From assembly GCF_029784135.1 (NCBI RefSeq), contig NC_073745.1, positions 197,497,807 through 197,561,806 on the forward strand: a DNA stretch of 64,000 nucleotides. The letters run 5' to 3'. A program made the position numbers and the translations under genes. Below, in pieces: positions 41,485-53,370 of the stretch. The DNA is from Toxorhynchites rutilus septentrionalis. Taxonomy: Eukaryota; Arthropoda; Insecta; Diptera; Culicidae. Position 1 is the first letter of the stretch, and every line of letters starts with the position of its first letter. The notes beneath the pieces are model-generated. The model saw only the letters and a program-made list of their open reading frames with translations. It was not told the origin of the DNA and did not search any database.

Positions 41485-42099
41485 CTCTAACATATGCATA
41501 TCGACCTCTCCATGCATCATGAAACAGCAGGATCGTACGGACTACGCAAAGCGAATGATTCATATTCAGCTACTGTAGCAGATCCTGCATTTTAAGTTTC
41601 AGAGAGTGCAAACTATATGATTATTTAGCTCGATAGAGTCTAAGGGAAGGGTAGTCAGATTATATTTTCCATTTTTAACGCTGCTATCCCTTGAATATTT
41701 GTATTCATATAGACCGCATAGTATTACTAGCAACACCGCTCTCTTTTCCCATTCGTTGCTCTCCGCAAATGGTGACCGAAAGATGACGTAATTTTTCTTG
41801 TATCACTTATTGCTTTGCACTTGTCTGTGCAGTGGGTTTCGCTATAGTAGAGCGGGGCGATATATGCGGTTCAAACTTGTATGCAGGCTTTGAAAATGGT
41901 TTGCGATGTTTGATACAGCTCGAATATGCAAGCAACAGTCTTCGTTCCTCTCTTGGTTTAATCATTTAGTGTAACACAAGTGATTACTGTCATTCATACA
42001 AGTATCTGAATGATCCTCTCATATTTGGTTATATGTTCGTGAAAGGTTACTTGCATGACACATTGTGTGTCATTCGATTTTGATCGAAATCCAAACTGT
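41485..42099. other. No recognised gene
   Basis: AT-rich sequence without a supported frame or repeat end. Confidence 0.4.
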
Positions 42100-42370
42100 A
42101 GAACTGTAGAACTGTTCATTAATTAATTTTGATTTCCATCATTAATTTAATTTTGATTTCCTCGTACTTCTACCAGAACTCGTCATTATAATATCAAATT
42201 ATTTTCAGACCCAATTCTCATTCAAGACTTTTCAATCACTTACAAATAACATGTTTCTCCCTTACATGGAATACATGTTTGATACAGAAAATATAATAAA
42301 ATGATGACATCCGAATTCGGACGATTCCTTTCCCCTTTGCTTGAATAGTTCTCGAGATATGCAGAATTTT
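42100..42370 (+). repeat. Dispersed repeat related to 55755-56010
   Basis: Shares, in order, AGAACTGTTCATTAATTAA-like, AACTCGTCATTATAATATCA, TTTTCAGACCCAATTCTCAT, CTTACATGGAATACATG and GGACGATTCCTTTC with the segment left of the second tandem array. It ends in a TTCTCGAGATATGCAGAATTT block, as in the array units. Confidence 0.65.
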
Positions 42371-42641
42371 GTTGACGATAGTGATCTTGTCTTGAATTAT
42401 AGAAAATGTATGCTTTTCCGGTTCATTCGCCTCTAGCGTCGAAAAATGCCCATTTGGAAAACTAAGCCTAAACCCTCATCTCCCAGCTTAAAGAAAGGTT
42501 ATTTAGAAGCCCTCGTCACTGCCGCCGCCGCTGACTGGTGGCTGGTAGGAGAGGCAGTGTGAGTTGATTTATAGAGATTTTAAACTGTTGCAGTTCATTT
42601 GCCTCTAAACTTGGAAAAAGCATCTAGTAAGTACATTTTGG

Positions 42642-42919
42642 TGCACCCGTGGCCGAGTGGTTAGCGTCTCACATTATCATGCCGGGTGTTCGGGTTCGAT
42701 TCCCGTTCTGGCCGGGGGATTTTTCGTCAAAGAAATTTCCTTCGACTTGCACTGTGGTCATGCGTATTCAAGAGCTTGCCCCTCGGAATACATTCAAGGC
42801 GTGTTATTTGGCTTAAGAAATCTCGACCAAGTATTAATAAATGACGCTAGTTAATGCATACGTTGAGACGGCAAAAGTTCCACAAGTGAACGTTAACGCC
42901 ATTCAAGAAGAAGAAAGAG
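42642..42919 (+). mobile_element. tRNA-derived SINE, copy 3
   Basis: Same family as copies 1 and 2 with head TGCACCCGTGGCCGAGTGG, B box GGTTCGATTCC and GAAGAAG tail. Flanked by AAGTACATTTTGG (42629-42641 and 42920-42932). Confidence 0.9.
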
Positions 42920-43389
42920 AAGTACATTTTGGGCAACCTCGCCGCCTCCCCCGATTGCTTCCTCCACCGAAAAACCTACCTATTTTGTTAGTTATAATGT
43001 TTATTTGTTTTACTATTTTTACTATTTGTACTATACATGTTTTAGGCATATTACTGGGGATATTTCCTCCTAATGTGTGTATCTGAAATCAAATTCCTTC
43101 AATTATTTGAAGAGATCCACAATCGTTGAAATAGGCTCTCGTATTGTAAAGTTAGACGTGGTCAATGTATAATCGCCTGTAACTGTAATAGTGTATTAGA
43201 TTATTTTTTTAAATCATATTTTCAATGCTAGAGGCGATGAACTTTGAAGTTTGAAGCTTGTATAATACGAAAAAGAAGAGCGTTCGCGATGCAATAGGGC
43301 ACAAATTTCGACACATAACCAACTTGTATATTGTTCTGATGAGGGTAAGAATGGACCATGAATCAACCATCTTCAGCTGCTTCTGACGA

Positions 43390-43760
43390 ATTTCTCGCCA
43401 ACTCGGAATTGGCAGCACCATTTCAGATTGTTGAAGTGAAACTTTGTGGGTGTAAAAACCAAAAAAATAAAGCCTAGACGAAATTTTGAATTTCTAAAAT
43501 TTCTACAAAAAAAATGTAGCATTAAAACTATGAGCTATGTATAGATTTTAGCCAATGAATGAAATTCAGAAAATAGTTAAAATTTTCATGAAAATAAAAA
43601 ATATTTTTTTTCAAAGTTTCTTTTTCAAATTCTGAAAAAAAACCTATATGAATAGCGCAAAAAATAACCAAAAAATCATCAATACTTCGGAATATGGGAA
43701 ATTCTACAGGGAAGCAACTTTTCTATGGACCAATGCACGAAGGCAAATGGAGGTCATTCC
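43390..43760. repeat. Member of the 7.5-8.5 kb repeat family
   Basis: CGCCAACTCGGAATTGGCAGCACCATTTC parallels 7755-7785 (described in two pieces: CCAACTCG and GGCAGCACCAT), followed by similar A/T-rich sequence and a final GAAGGCAAATGG block. Confidence 0.45.
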
Positions 43761-43934
43761 GAATATCTTTTTTCTTTAATTTGTAGCTGTTGAGTAACTG
43801 GATAAAACATTGCAAGAAATTTTATAGAAAGATGATTTGAGTTGATTTTGTGGCCAATATTCCGTGTACCAGAATTTATGAATATACTAGGTACATGTTA
43901 ATATACAATAAACTATTCAAATGCACCGATGATG

Positions 43935-44440
43935 ATCAGGGTCTATCACGCAGACAGTACGGGTTCCGAAAAGGGAAGTCGACCGATGATGATGCTGGTC
44001 GAGAAAGCCTGGAAATCGTTCAAACATAAGCGGAAAAGCGATCGGCATCATGAACGCTTCCAATTGGTGCTAGTTAGAAGGCCAACACTGAGTTGCTATA
44101 TCGAATGAAGGCCCTATGCAAATTTTAAGAAGTTACTTCGGTTTTCTTCCGATTTCTGACCTATGAAGCATCCATGGGCCGAAGATCGTACGTAGATCAC
44201 GGGAGTAGTTCCACACGGCTCCATTCCTGGACTTTTGGTAGGCAGAACACTAGTTCTTCGAGTTCTTCGAGGAGATGTTGACGACTGAGGTGACGAAATC
44301 AGAATCATGCCGAGCAAGACTGGATCTAGCAGTGACAAAAAGTATCTTCTGGCTAGTGCATTTTCATCATTACTGAGGTACGAAGGCTACAGCTCTGAAG
44401 ATGCATTGCAATCTAAGAGAGTTGAATACCAAGTTCCGGT
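43935..44440 (+). pseudogene. Decayed R1-clade reverse transcriptase fragment
   Basis: Frames interrupted by stops and shifts still show LSRRQYGFRKGKST, VVPHGSIPG and SSSDKKYLLAS...SLLRYEG, in the order found in elements a and b (GLSRMQFGFRKNKST; GVPQGSILGP; SSSKRRLLAS). The FADD box region is lost. An old relic of the same clade. Confidence 0.75.
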
Positions 44441-44460
44441 GTGTATAGAATAGTACTATA

Positions 44461-45794
44461 CTGCCGTAATCTCGCAAAGTGACGCAAGCGCCAACATTGA
44501 CATTTTGCGTTTTTTGTTATAGATCGATAAAGAATACCAAATCCTTCCAAACAACTGTGAAAATTTACAGAAATGTTGAAAAATGACCCCGTAAAAGCTT
44601 GAAAACGGAGTGGCGCAAGCGCCATTTCCACTGTGATGGGGCTCAAGCGCCATTTTCCCTATGTTGTTACGTAATTTTTATAGTGATGCGATGTGATTTT
44701 TTTATCTGTTCTGATAGAGTACGATGAACGAGCAGGGACAGCAAATTTCACATAACATCTTCCGCAATGAACGTTTAGCATAATAAAAGTCACATGCCTT
44801 CTTTCTTGTAAAAAAACACTTTTCCGAAAAGCTTGTCATGCCAAATATTTTAATCAAAAGTAGTCCATCCCCATATAATGTTATTTTTATAATAGCAATT
44901 TTGTTTCAGAATTACAAATCATGTACTAAGAAGCTCACAAAACCATGTACTTTAAATTCATAAAATCAAATTCATCTTAAAGTAAAGGATATCCTAGATT
45001 GAAGTGTTTTGCTGTTCTCTTATATAGGTCATAAAGATTAGAACTGAATAGTTCAAACTCATCAATTTAATTGTTGATTACAAGGATTCTCTAATATGTA
45101 GTGTCTTTTTTCTTCAGGCATAAAGGGACAAAGCTTTTTGGCGATGTTTACTTTCCTCGCCTGTTCAATTCCTCTTTCGGGTAAATTGAAGCTGAGTGTT
45201 GATTGAAGGGTAAATGTCGAATTTGGAGAAAAGCTGCACTCTTCTCAATGCTCCAAACGAAACGAAACAAAACTCGTGTGAACTGTATCTGTTTTACTTC
45301 GGATAATTTCGGACGGCATTATGTTATTTAACACGGATGGTTTCAATTGCATTTTGAATTCGAAAAAATCGGTGCTGTCCATAATTATTACAATCGGGTT
45401 CTCAGCTACGTTAACCTGTTCGACGCATGCTACAAAGTTGGGAAAATGTGTGAATTTTTCTTCCTGATGCTCCGCTCAACGGCAGCATGTTGGAGAAAAT
45501 AATTGGAAACAGATTCTCACATACTTTGATGGATGAACGCCAATCGGTTGTGGAAACAGCGATTCAAATTTGCTGTTTCCACAACAAACTGGCGTTGGTG
45601 GGATAGCTTAAATAAAACTGCATTTTTTCAAAAATCAAGCCGATGGCAATGTTTTTTCATCAACAATACACATTTTGTACAGATCAGATTTTCGTAATGT
45701 ACGCGTATGCTTATTATACATGCAATTTTACAAAAAGTCTCGTACTGAAAATTCTTACCTCTGGCGCTTGCGTCACTCTGCGAGATTACGGCAG
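44461..45794. mobile_element. TIR element with CTGCCGTAATCTCGCA ends
   Basis: Left CTGCCGTAATCTCGCAAAGT followed by GACGCAAGCGCCA is inverted at the right end (TGGCGCTTGCGTCACTCTGC, then GAGATTACGGCAG). TATA flanks both sides, so the target duplication is TA or TATA as in Tc1/mariner relatives. Additional GGCGCAAGCGCCA-like subterminal repeats occur at ~44610-44650. No transposase found. Confidence 0.7.
45476..45545 (+). pseudogene. R1-clade RT fragment, out of order
   Basis: The frame MLEKIIGNRFSHTLMDERQS matches the LLEKIILNRL segment that in elements a and b lies upstream of the QFGFRK box. Here it is 1.5 kb downstream of that box and inside the TIR element, so the relic has been rearranged. 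Confidence 0.6.
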
Positions 45795-45807
45795 TATAGG
45801 AAGAAGT

Positions 45808-46077
45808 GCACCCGTGGTCGAGTGGTTAGCGTCTCACATTATCATGCCGGGTGTTCGGGTTCGATTCCCGTTCTGGCCGGAGGATTTTTCGTCAATGAAA
45901 TTTCCTCCGACTTGCACTGTGGTCACGCGTATTCTAGAGCTTGCCACTCAGAATGCATTCAAGGCGTGTTATATTTGGCTTAAGAAATCTCAACTAAGTA
46001 TTAATGAATGACGCTAGTTAATGCATATGTTGAGACGGCAAAAGTTCCACAGGGAACGTTAACGCCTTTCAAGAAGA
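45808..46077 (+). mobile_element. tRNA-derived SINE, copy 4
   Basis: Head GCACCCGTGGTCGAGTGG, B box GGTTCGATTCC and AAGAAG tail. Flanked by AGGAAGAAGT (45798-45807, 46078-46087). Inserted a few bases outside the end of the TIR element. Confidence 0.85.
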
Positions 46078-46099
46078 AGGAAGAAGTACAATATTGTTA

Positions 46100-46370
46100 T
46101 CGCAGGTACGACCTCAATCGCAGCAAGAGTGGGATACGACCGAAAACGGCAGAAGGTCCTACATACTAATACCGATACTCTCAGCGTGGATAAACCGAAG
46201 GCATTGAGATGTAGATTTCCATCCGACCCATTTTCTTTAGTAAATGGCTGCTTCACGCAGTATCTTCATCGCTTTCGACACGCAATGTCACACGACTAAA
46301 TTGGCATGAACTGGAGCTATTTCACGATGTCAATCTACCTTTTTTTCGTCCTCGTTCATGGTCACCTGTT
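46100..46370 (+). pseudogene. Decayed R1-clade ORF2 C-terminus
   Basis: Recognisable DVDFHPTHFL and NGCFTQYLHRFRHAMS correspond to EVNFHLTQFLSGHGCFRRYL...HRFGHA near the end of elements a and b. The zinc knuckle is degenerate. Probably the distal end of the relic at 43935. Confidence 0.7.
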
Positions 46371-46399
46371 ACTCTGAGTCTCCATATAGTAAGGCAGTA

Positions 46400-47744
46400 A
46401 GATTTTTCCGACAGAAAGGCCTTTATCGATGTACCACAGACCTTTTATTATTATTTAAATAAGAGGTTTGTCCACGGGATGATCTAATCTACCAGTTTTT
46501 CAGGGTTGTTGAGTAAATATAATATTCTGAATGCATTGGTTTCCCCGGAGAAGTTGACATCAACATTCAGTGCAGGCTTTTTTCTCCGGGATATCTCCTG
46601 GAACTTCCCTAATGAAGGGACAGACACAGCATCTTCTTTATGTAGTAATCACAAAGATTGCTGTTAGCATATTAAATTACCATATCTCTTGAAGTACCTG
46701 ACTCAAAATTGCATTCTCATCGTACGGAAATAGCAAAGCAACAAATAAGGGAAGAAACGTAGCACCAGCAGCAGCAGCAATGGGATGAACAAAACTTCAC
46801 TCGTCACCATACCGAGAGAAGAGTATCATCTTCAAAGAAATTGCAGAACCCACGTCCTACACCTACAAACCACCTCACCATCTCACCTCACTTCACACTG
46901 TCGATATGGGTTTCGCTGTGCGCGACAAAATGGAGAACCGACCAACACTTCCTTCCTTTTCAAACGCGCCATCCGTTTGATTTCGCGCATCTTGCATTTC
47001 AATGTCATTCATATATGCACAGTGTCTGGTTTCCAAACCTCAAGGGTATCGCTCCCCTGGACCCGTCATGCATTCGCAAGTATTTTTGTTACCGGGCAAC
47101 GGAGGAGCACGTGTCCCCCATAAAAAAGTAGTGTGAAAAGGTATGGATAATATTTATGATTCGAGATCCTTGGTTGATATTTACTTGCTCGTGACGAGAC
47201 GAGGCGGTAGAGTCAATCGTATTGAAGCCGAGAACCCTGTTTGGAATTCTTGGAAAATACGAATGCCAGAACGACGACAGAACTTTTCTTGAACTATAAA
47301 TGCACCTTTCGACCCGTCGAGTTGTTGATATAAATATAGGCGTAACTGTTGGCACCAGATCAAAGTGATGATGATTCGCTGCGGGGGATTTGTATTTGTA
47401 TTTTCACTATGAGGGGGTAGGGGAGTTGCATGAATTGATTCCGCAGCATCTAATGTACGTGTGTTGTGCATTATGCCCCACAGGGAATAATTCAAATAGC
47501 ACGAAATGACGTTCTCACAAAATGACCATCCACGTGGGCTATTGTTATTGCTCAGTGGTGTGTTATTGTGGGCATTGTTCAAGCACAACAATAATTGAAT
47601 GACTTATTCAATATTTATTTTATTTATTTTGATTTATTCATTTCATCAAATGAGCATGAGTTTTTTGACAAAATGGCGGAAATTGGAAGAAAAAAAATGC
47701 TGTTTAAAACATTTTTTTTTAAGTTTTGATTTTTTTAAAATACT
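46400..47744. other. No recognised gene
   Basis: Overlapping short frames on both strands (46785-47123; 47181-47591) match nothing I know. A short CAG repeat occurs at ~46770. Nothing further supported. Confidence 0.4.
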
Positions 47745-47852
47745 TTTTTTTTCATACATGGTTATACATTTAGTTCTAACATAATAAAGTATTACGTTTG
47801 TTGTCAATTCTTACAGTTAAAATTTCACATGTGTGCTGGAGCACAACAACGT

Positions 47853-49293
47853 TCAAATAATTAAGGTTTTTTTCTTCAGACGTGTTACCATAGGTTGACC
47901 GAGTCGCCTTGCTAGTGGATTTGGATGATTCTTCACCTTTTCTGCATATTTCCTCCTCGTTTTATGAAGTTCTTCTTTAACCGTCGCCATCCCTAAGTCT
48001 CGATGTATGACACTATTGCGGATGTACCAAGGGGCGCCAGTAATTTGTCTTAGCAGTTTATTTTGTACTCTTTCGATGATTTCGATATTACTTGCTGAAG
48101 CTGTTTGCCATAGTTGACAGCCGTAATGCCAAATAGGTTTCAGCATGGATTTGTATAGAAGTAGTTTGAACTCTAGTTTTAATTTCGACTTTCTCCCGAT
48201 TAGCCAATGTATTTGTTTTGCTCGCATCTTCAATTGCGTTTTCTTCGCAACTATGTGTTTCTTCCAGGTTAGACGACGATCTAGATGTACACCAAGATAT
48301 TTAATTTCATTCGATTGAGGTACTGCAGATCTATTGAACTTAATTTGTGGGCATGTGTTTTTATTAAGCGTGAACGTAACGTGGACACATTTTGTTTCAT
48401 TTACTTTAATTCTCAATTTTTGAAGCCACTTTTCCACGACCGTTATGTGTTCCTGGAGATCCCGTGAAGCAATCGTTCTGTTTTTGTGACTGCTGAGAAT
48501 AGCTGTATCATCTGCGAATGTTGTAGTCATTAAATTACGCGCGGTCGGGAGATCAGCTGTGTAGATGAGATAGAGAACTGGTCCAAGAACACTGCCCTGA
48601 GGAACGCCAGCATAAATTTCTTGCTCTGGTGATAGAGTTTGGTTATACCGAACATGAAACTTTCTTCCTAGTAGATAAGAACGCATAATTTCATATACTT
48701 GTGGTAGCATATTTTTAATTTTATAGAGCAGTCCTTCGTGCCAGACTTTATCGAAAGCTTGAGCTACATCAAGAAAAAGCGCTGAGCAGTATCCACGGCC
48801 TTCATATACTTTACGAATTTCTTCTATCAATCGGTGCACTTGTTCAATAGTGCCATGTTTTACTCGGATTGGAAGGATGCTGATAGGTCTATAAGATTCC
48901 ACTTTCTGTGCGTCTTTCCCTGGCTTAGGAATCATAATGATGTGGTCGATACCGGGTGACTTTTTCACATTGATATGATTATTGATAACATGTCTCACCA
49001 GCCGATGTTTGATTTTCATTTTGTTTTGGTTTATAGCACCAGAAAATTCGAGCTTTTCTTGATTTGGTCCGGATTGATTCGGAGTGAAAACTTTTTGAAG
49101 ATGGTTTGCAAAAGTTGCTGATTTTTCATCATCACTTCTGGCCCAATTACCAGAGGGCATTCTAAACGGCGGGACCTGTAACTGAGGTCGTTTTAGATTC
49201 TTAGTTGCCTTCCATAGTGAGTAATTATTATTTTGATTTGGTGATAATTCAGTTAAGTAATTATGGAATTTTTCATCTTTCTCGTCTTGTAAG
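47853..49293 (-). pseudogene. Jockey-clade reverse transcriptase with in-frame deletions
   Basis: About 480 codons without a stop: YLTELSPNQNNNYSLWKATK, PGID, IIMIPKPGKDAQKVESYRPI, SALFLDVAQAFDKVWHEGLL, AGVPQGSVLGPVLY, TFADDTAILSSH and EIKYLGVHLDRRLTWKKHI. Two blocks expected in the family are missing: ~45 residues between PGID and IIMIPKPGK, and ~30 residues between SILPI and the KHGTIEQ region. Both deletions keep frame. The apparent N-terminus (MLFLSTWYVDSP) is encoded by the inserted TIR element, not by the LINE. Confidence 0.85.
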
Positions 49294-49436
49294 GGGCTGT
49301 CCACATACCACGTGGACAGAAATAGCACGGTTTTAGACTCCCCCCTCCCCCTCCGTGGACAAGCGTGGACATTTTCATACCCCTACCCACCTTTGTCCAC
49401 GTGGACATTTTTCCTTTTTAAATTAAAATAATTAAG

Positions 49437-50490
49437 GCGAAGGTGGAAGCTAGCCATTTAGTAGTATAGGTAAAACCACGTGTAAAAATGGGGTAATAGT
49501 GTTTGTGAGAGAAGAGCAAAGCACATGTAAATAGATCAATTCACTTATCAGACTGTGTGGCGCTTCATTGACACGAGTCTTTGAATACATTTGAAAAAAA
49601 AAATAACAATTCAATACTGAAGTTAAGTGTATGAACGATATGTTCCAATGAACCATGCCAATTGCAAACATAAATATATAGAAGGGGTATTTTTGCATAT
49701 GAAGTAAAATTCTGATTATACGCGAGCGTAACATGTGCAAATTTATAACACATGCGAATTGGGGCTCTTTTGATATTAACAAGTTCTACCGCATAGTAAC
49801 TCGATGCTGATAATTCCTCAATATTTTCCTTCGTTGGTCGTATTGTTCTCACATATTCACGTTGGAGAACCTTAACCCTTCTCTTCGTTGGCTGAGACAT
49901 TTTGATTGAATGTAATACTTTTCCGTTTATTGTTTTTGAAAGCATAGGCAGCCGTGGCAGTGTTCCGAGCTCTGCAATACAATTTTCTTACCCAATATTA
50001 AAGTTGCTAAAACTTACATTATAGACCCATTAAACGTAAAAATAATGATTGTATTGATATCAACACTATTTTATTCTATTGATTTTCATGACATGAAAGG
50101 CTATGACTCAGGAATAACATTTTATTGAGTGGTTTTGATAGCTGTTTCGATGATGTTGTCTGGCATCAGTGTCGAAAAAATAACGATGCTTTCACCAATA
50201 CAAACAAAACCATTGCCGAAGATTGAAAAATGAAAATTTAACTTTCAGAGCACTTGCTCGAGTTTTCCGACGTTTTTCACTATACAGTGCGACAGCAGAT
50301 GAAAATTTAATATCTTGTGAGTAATCGATTAGATTTTGGATGATATTACTTCATGAGAAGTGTGCGAAAACGATCATTTTCTTCACATAGTTTCGCGCAA
50401 TTATTGATTTTCGGGCGAGGGGTGAGGGACGGAGATGAAAGAAATGAGCGCCATTGTGGCAGCCATTTGTGGCTAGCTTCCACCTTCACC
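49437..50490. mobile_element. Nested TTAA-flanked element 1
   Basis: Ends GGCGAAGGTGGAAGCTAGCC and GGCTAGCTTCCACCTTCACC are inverted and both abut TTAA (49433-49436, 50491-50494), the target of piggyBac-type elements. 1,054 bp. Confidence 0.75.
49565..49945 (-). other. Unassigned 126-codon frame in nested element 1
   Basis: The first half (IKMSQPTKRRVKVLQREYVR, then NIEELSASSYYAVELVN) is protein-like and basic; the second half is hydrophobic and low in complexity. I recognise no piggyBac DDE motif. It may be a relic exon or chance. Confidence 0.25.
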
Positions 50491-50545
50491 TTAAGGAAAG
50501 AACTGATTTGCGTCTAAATTCCATTTAATTTTTCATTCCATTTAA

Positions 50546-51532
50546 GGGAGACCCCTGTCTGGAAGGTCGGAAAATAATGAATTTTCTTGGATTTTTTTCG
50601 AATGTTAAGAATAAAGTGAAGAGCTCGGATATTTTAGTTATTGTTTAAGGTATATTTGAAGATGTATTTTTCATTTTTTAAGTGCACGAATAATGATTAT
50701 TACGCTGTTGACAGCTGGATGCGTAGATGCTGTCTGAAAATTGATACCTTGCTGGTGGTATCGGTTCTGAAGCAACGGGGTGTCATAGAACAAATTCCAA
50801 TGAATATTTTGAAACATTAGGACGATACCTAAAGCGTTAGATAGGGGTTTTTTTCGAAAAATTGCCGAAATGACGACCATTTTTGTTAAGAATGAGTTAT
50901 TTTTTATGAAAAATCGCTATTTAGAAGCTCATAAAAAATCGAAAAAATGAAATATCAAAAAACGGCTATGTAACGCTTTAGATAATCCATTTTTAAAGGC
51001 TGATAAAAAATTTCAGCCAAATCGGTCGAGTAGATCCTAAGATATTGATACCGCCAGCTGAAAAAACACGGTATCGAGAAAAACTCGTTTCAAAATTCGT
51101 ACAGTAATACTATATCCCTTGAGGTGAGGTCATACTTTTGGCTGTAACTTTCCAACGAAATCAAATATCGAAAAAGGACGGCGCCAGTGGTTGTGTGGTT
51201 AGCGTAACAGCCTCACAATCCGATCGGCCTGGGTTCAATCCCAGCTGGCGTCATTGGGATTTTCTGAGGCGAAAAATTTCTGATTACGTCTTCCTTCGGA
51301 GGGGAAGTAAAAGAAGTTGGCCCGGCTCATGAGTTGTTGAGTCTGATAGGTAGGAACAGGTGAAGTCGCCTCCCTGATGTCGGTGATTGGCACTGAAGTG
51401 GCGGAAATAGGCCGACGAAAAATAAGCGAAAATAAAAAATAAAAAAAAAATCGAAAAGGGGCATAAGCTTCCCAAAAATGCAAAAAAAAAACAAAGTTCA
51501 ATTTTTTCGATTTTCCAGACCGGGATCCCTCC
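50546..51532. mobile_element. Nested TTAA-flanked element 2
   Basis: Left GGGAGACCCCTGTCTGGAAG and right (reverse complement) GGAGGGATCCCGGTCTGGAA are imperfect inverted ends, each next to TTAA (50542-50545, 51533-51536). A SINE is inserted within it. No coding frame recognised. Confidence 0.65.
51178..51449 (+). mobile_element. tRNA-derived SINE, second family
   Basis: Head GGCGCCAGTGGTTGTGTGG with A box, B box GGTTCAATCCC, body ~270 bp and an AAAATAAAAAATAAAA tail. Flanked by ATCGAAAAAGG/ATCGAAAAGG (~51167 and ~51450). Different family from the CCCGTGGCCGAG SINEs. Confidence 0.8.
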
Positions 51533-51645
51533 TTAAGTTGTTTTTATTTCAAATTTCACTAGCTGTACCCTGTACCAGTTGTGGACCATTGTTTTTGCAT
51601 GGTATAGAAATGGGTAGCATAACAAAGCACATGCTTCATATGAGT

Positions 51646-51850
51646 TTAATTTTGAAATACTTGTGAGTATATGATATTTTTTGTTTTTCCATTATAAACG
51701 AATATATAAAGGCTATCTGGTTTGCTAACACGGAAACACGCAATGTACAATTGACCAGGTGAGGAACAATTCGCATCTGAATATAAACTACACAAAGATT
51801 GATCTTGAGCTTTACTAATTGTGATTGCCAATCGCCAATCGAATAAAAAT
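51646..51850 (-). pseudogene. Helitron Rep/helicase C-terminal remnant
   Basis: The minus-strand frame reads AITISKAQDQSLCSL, SSPGQLYIACFRVSKPDSLY and NGKTKNIIYSQVFQN. This matches the last conserved helicase motif of eukaryotic Helitron RepHel proteins (AMTINKAQGQSL...GQLYVACSRV...NGKTKNVVY). The rest of the helicase and the Rep domain are not found upstream. A dead fragment. Confidence 0.85.
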
Positions 51851-52651
51851 AAATGGATTTGAAAACATTTCCAAATACATTCTTAGTTCACGATTTTCTA
51901 AACACTTGCAAAAAAAAAATATGTTGATATCACATAGACGCCAGTAATAATCCAATCAACTTGATTAATTTCTTCCATTTGATTCATATGGAATTCCAGT
52001 AGGATATTTTACTAAAGAGATGCATTGTTTGGCATTGTTTTATGGCAGAGTAACAGTGTTACTCAAAATTTTAGATGAATAATGCTTTGCCCACTCCGGA
52101 ATATGATCGATCACTGCTAATGGCGATTCATCTTCACTCTGGAATTCCGATTCACCTTTAGTCGGCAGCACAATTCAAAACCTTTTCCGCCATAGTTCAG
52201 AGAATTTTCAGAGGGTATTCAAAGCGTATTAAGATATTTTATTATTTTTCAAATGCTCTTAGACCATTCGACATTGATTGTCTAGATGACTTCCAAAGTG
52301 CTCGCGGGGAAGAATTACATCAGACAATTCACGTTTCTTTGATTCCCAACTATGAATTCGAGCTCAAATCTCAAATATGAAAGTTGAACAGTTCTTGAGA
52401 CCCATTTTTTGCCTTAAATTGATCCCAATTCAAAAGTACGCTACATAGAACAATTTAATTGAATTCATTTGAAAAATGAGAAAATTTTCCGTAATATTCT
52501 GTTGTAGAACATTTTAAATAGTGAAAGATAACAATAGGAATAACATTGTAGTGTCGAGGAAGGAATTTTAGAAGAGTTGGAGAGCTTTAATTTTGTTGAT
52601 ATAAACAATCAAATTCATCATCTATTTTTGGGGGAGAAATATTTTTTTTTT

Positions 52652-52791
52652 CTGTATTATAGTGACTTTCAACGCTTCTGGCTGGTTCGTCACTTTTACC
52701 TTCCATTTTGGAAGAATGTCGGGAGTGAGAATTGAACTCGTGATCTTGAGCATGAGAAGTATGGATGTTACCTCCACGCCAGATCGGCTCC
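52652..52791 (-). mobile_element. tRNA-derived SINE, third family, copy 1
   Basis: Minus-strand head CGATCTGGCGTGGAGGTAAC with A box, B box GAGTTCAATTCTC, a CCGACATTCTTCC body and a TATAATACAGAAAAAA tail. Flanks GGGGGAGAAATATT/GGGGGGGAAATAATA are a likely imperfect duplication. Confidence 0.75.
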
Positions 52792-53221
52792 ACGGGGGGG
52801 AAATAATAAAACCCTTAAAAAACGAAAAATTTTAAGTATTTTTTCACTTCTAAAAGGCACTTTAATCAATCAATTCAAATGTTTTACAACTGCAATCTAT
52901 GCGAAATTTTCTGAAAAAAATAGAATACTGGGTTAATTGATTCATGTTTGACGACTAGTGGTGCATGGATCATTTCACGCAAATGAAATATTAATCCCTA
53001 GAAATTGACGGGATTCCAGTACTTTGAAAAATTCTAACTTTTCGAGAAAAGTAATGCGAAAAAATGATTTTACACGAAATTCTGCATGAAAAACTATACA
53101 GACATTATTATCCTAAGACTAATTGTTCTCGAGAGCTCTATACAAGCTCTATAGAAAATTGTATTTGACAAAAAAACCATATGTGTAATATCAAGGAAAC
53201 TTAACCATTATGGAATCGCTT

Positions 53222-53370
53222 TTTTTTATCTGTATTATAATGATTTTCAACTCATTTGGCTGGTTCGTCACTTTTTACTTCCATTTTTGGAAGAATGTCG
53301 GGAGTGAGAATTGAACTCGTGACCTTTAGCGTGAGAGGCATGGATGTTACCACTACGCCAGATCGCCTCC
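53222..53370 (-). mobile_element. tRNA-derived SINE, third family, copy 2
   Basis: Same family as 52652-52791. A perfect 16-bp duplication CATTATGGAATCGCTT (53206-53221, 53371-53386) proves retrotransposition. Confidence 0.9.

Noticed and set aside
49294..49328. MLFLSTWYVDSP as the true N-terminus of the Jockey protein
   Set aside because: These codons lie in the inverted repeat of the inserted element; LINE similarity starts at LQDEKDEKF.
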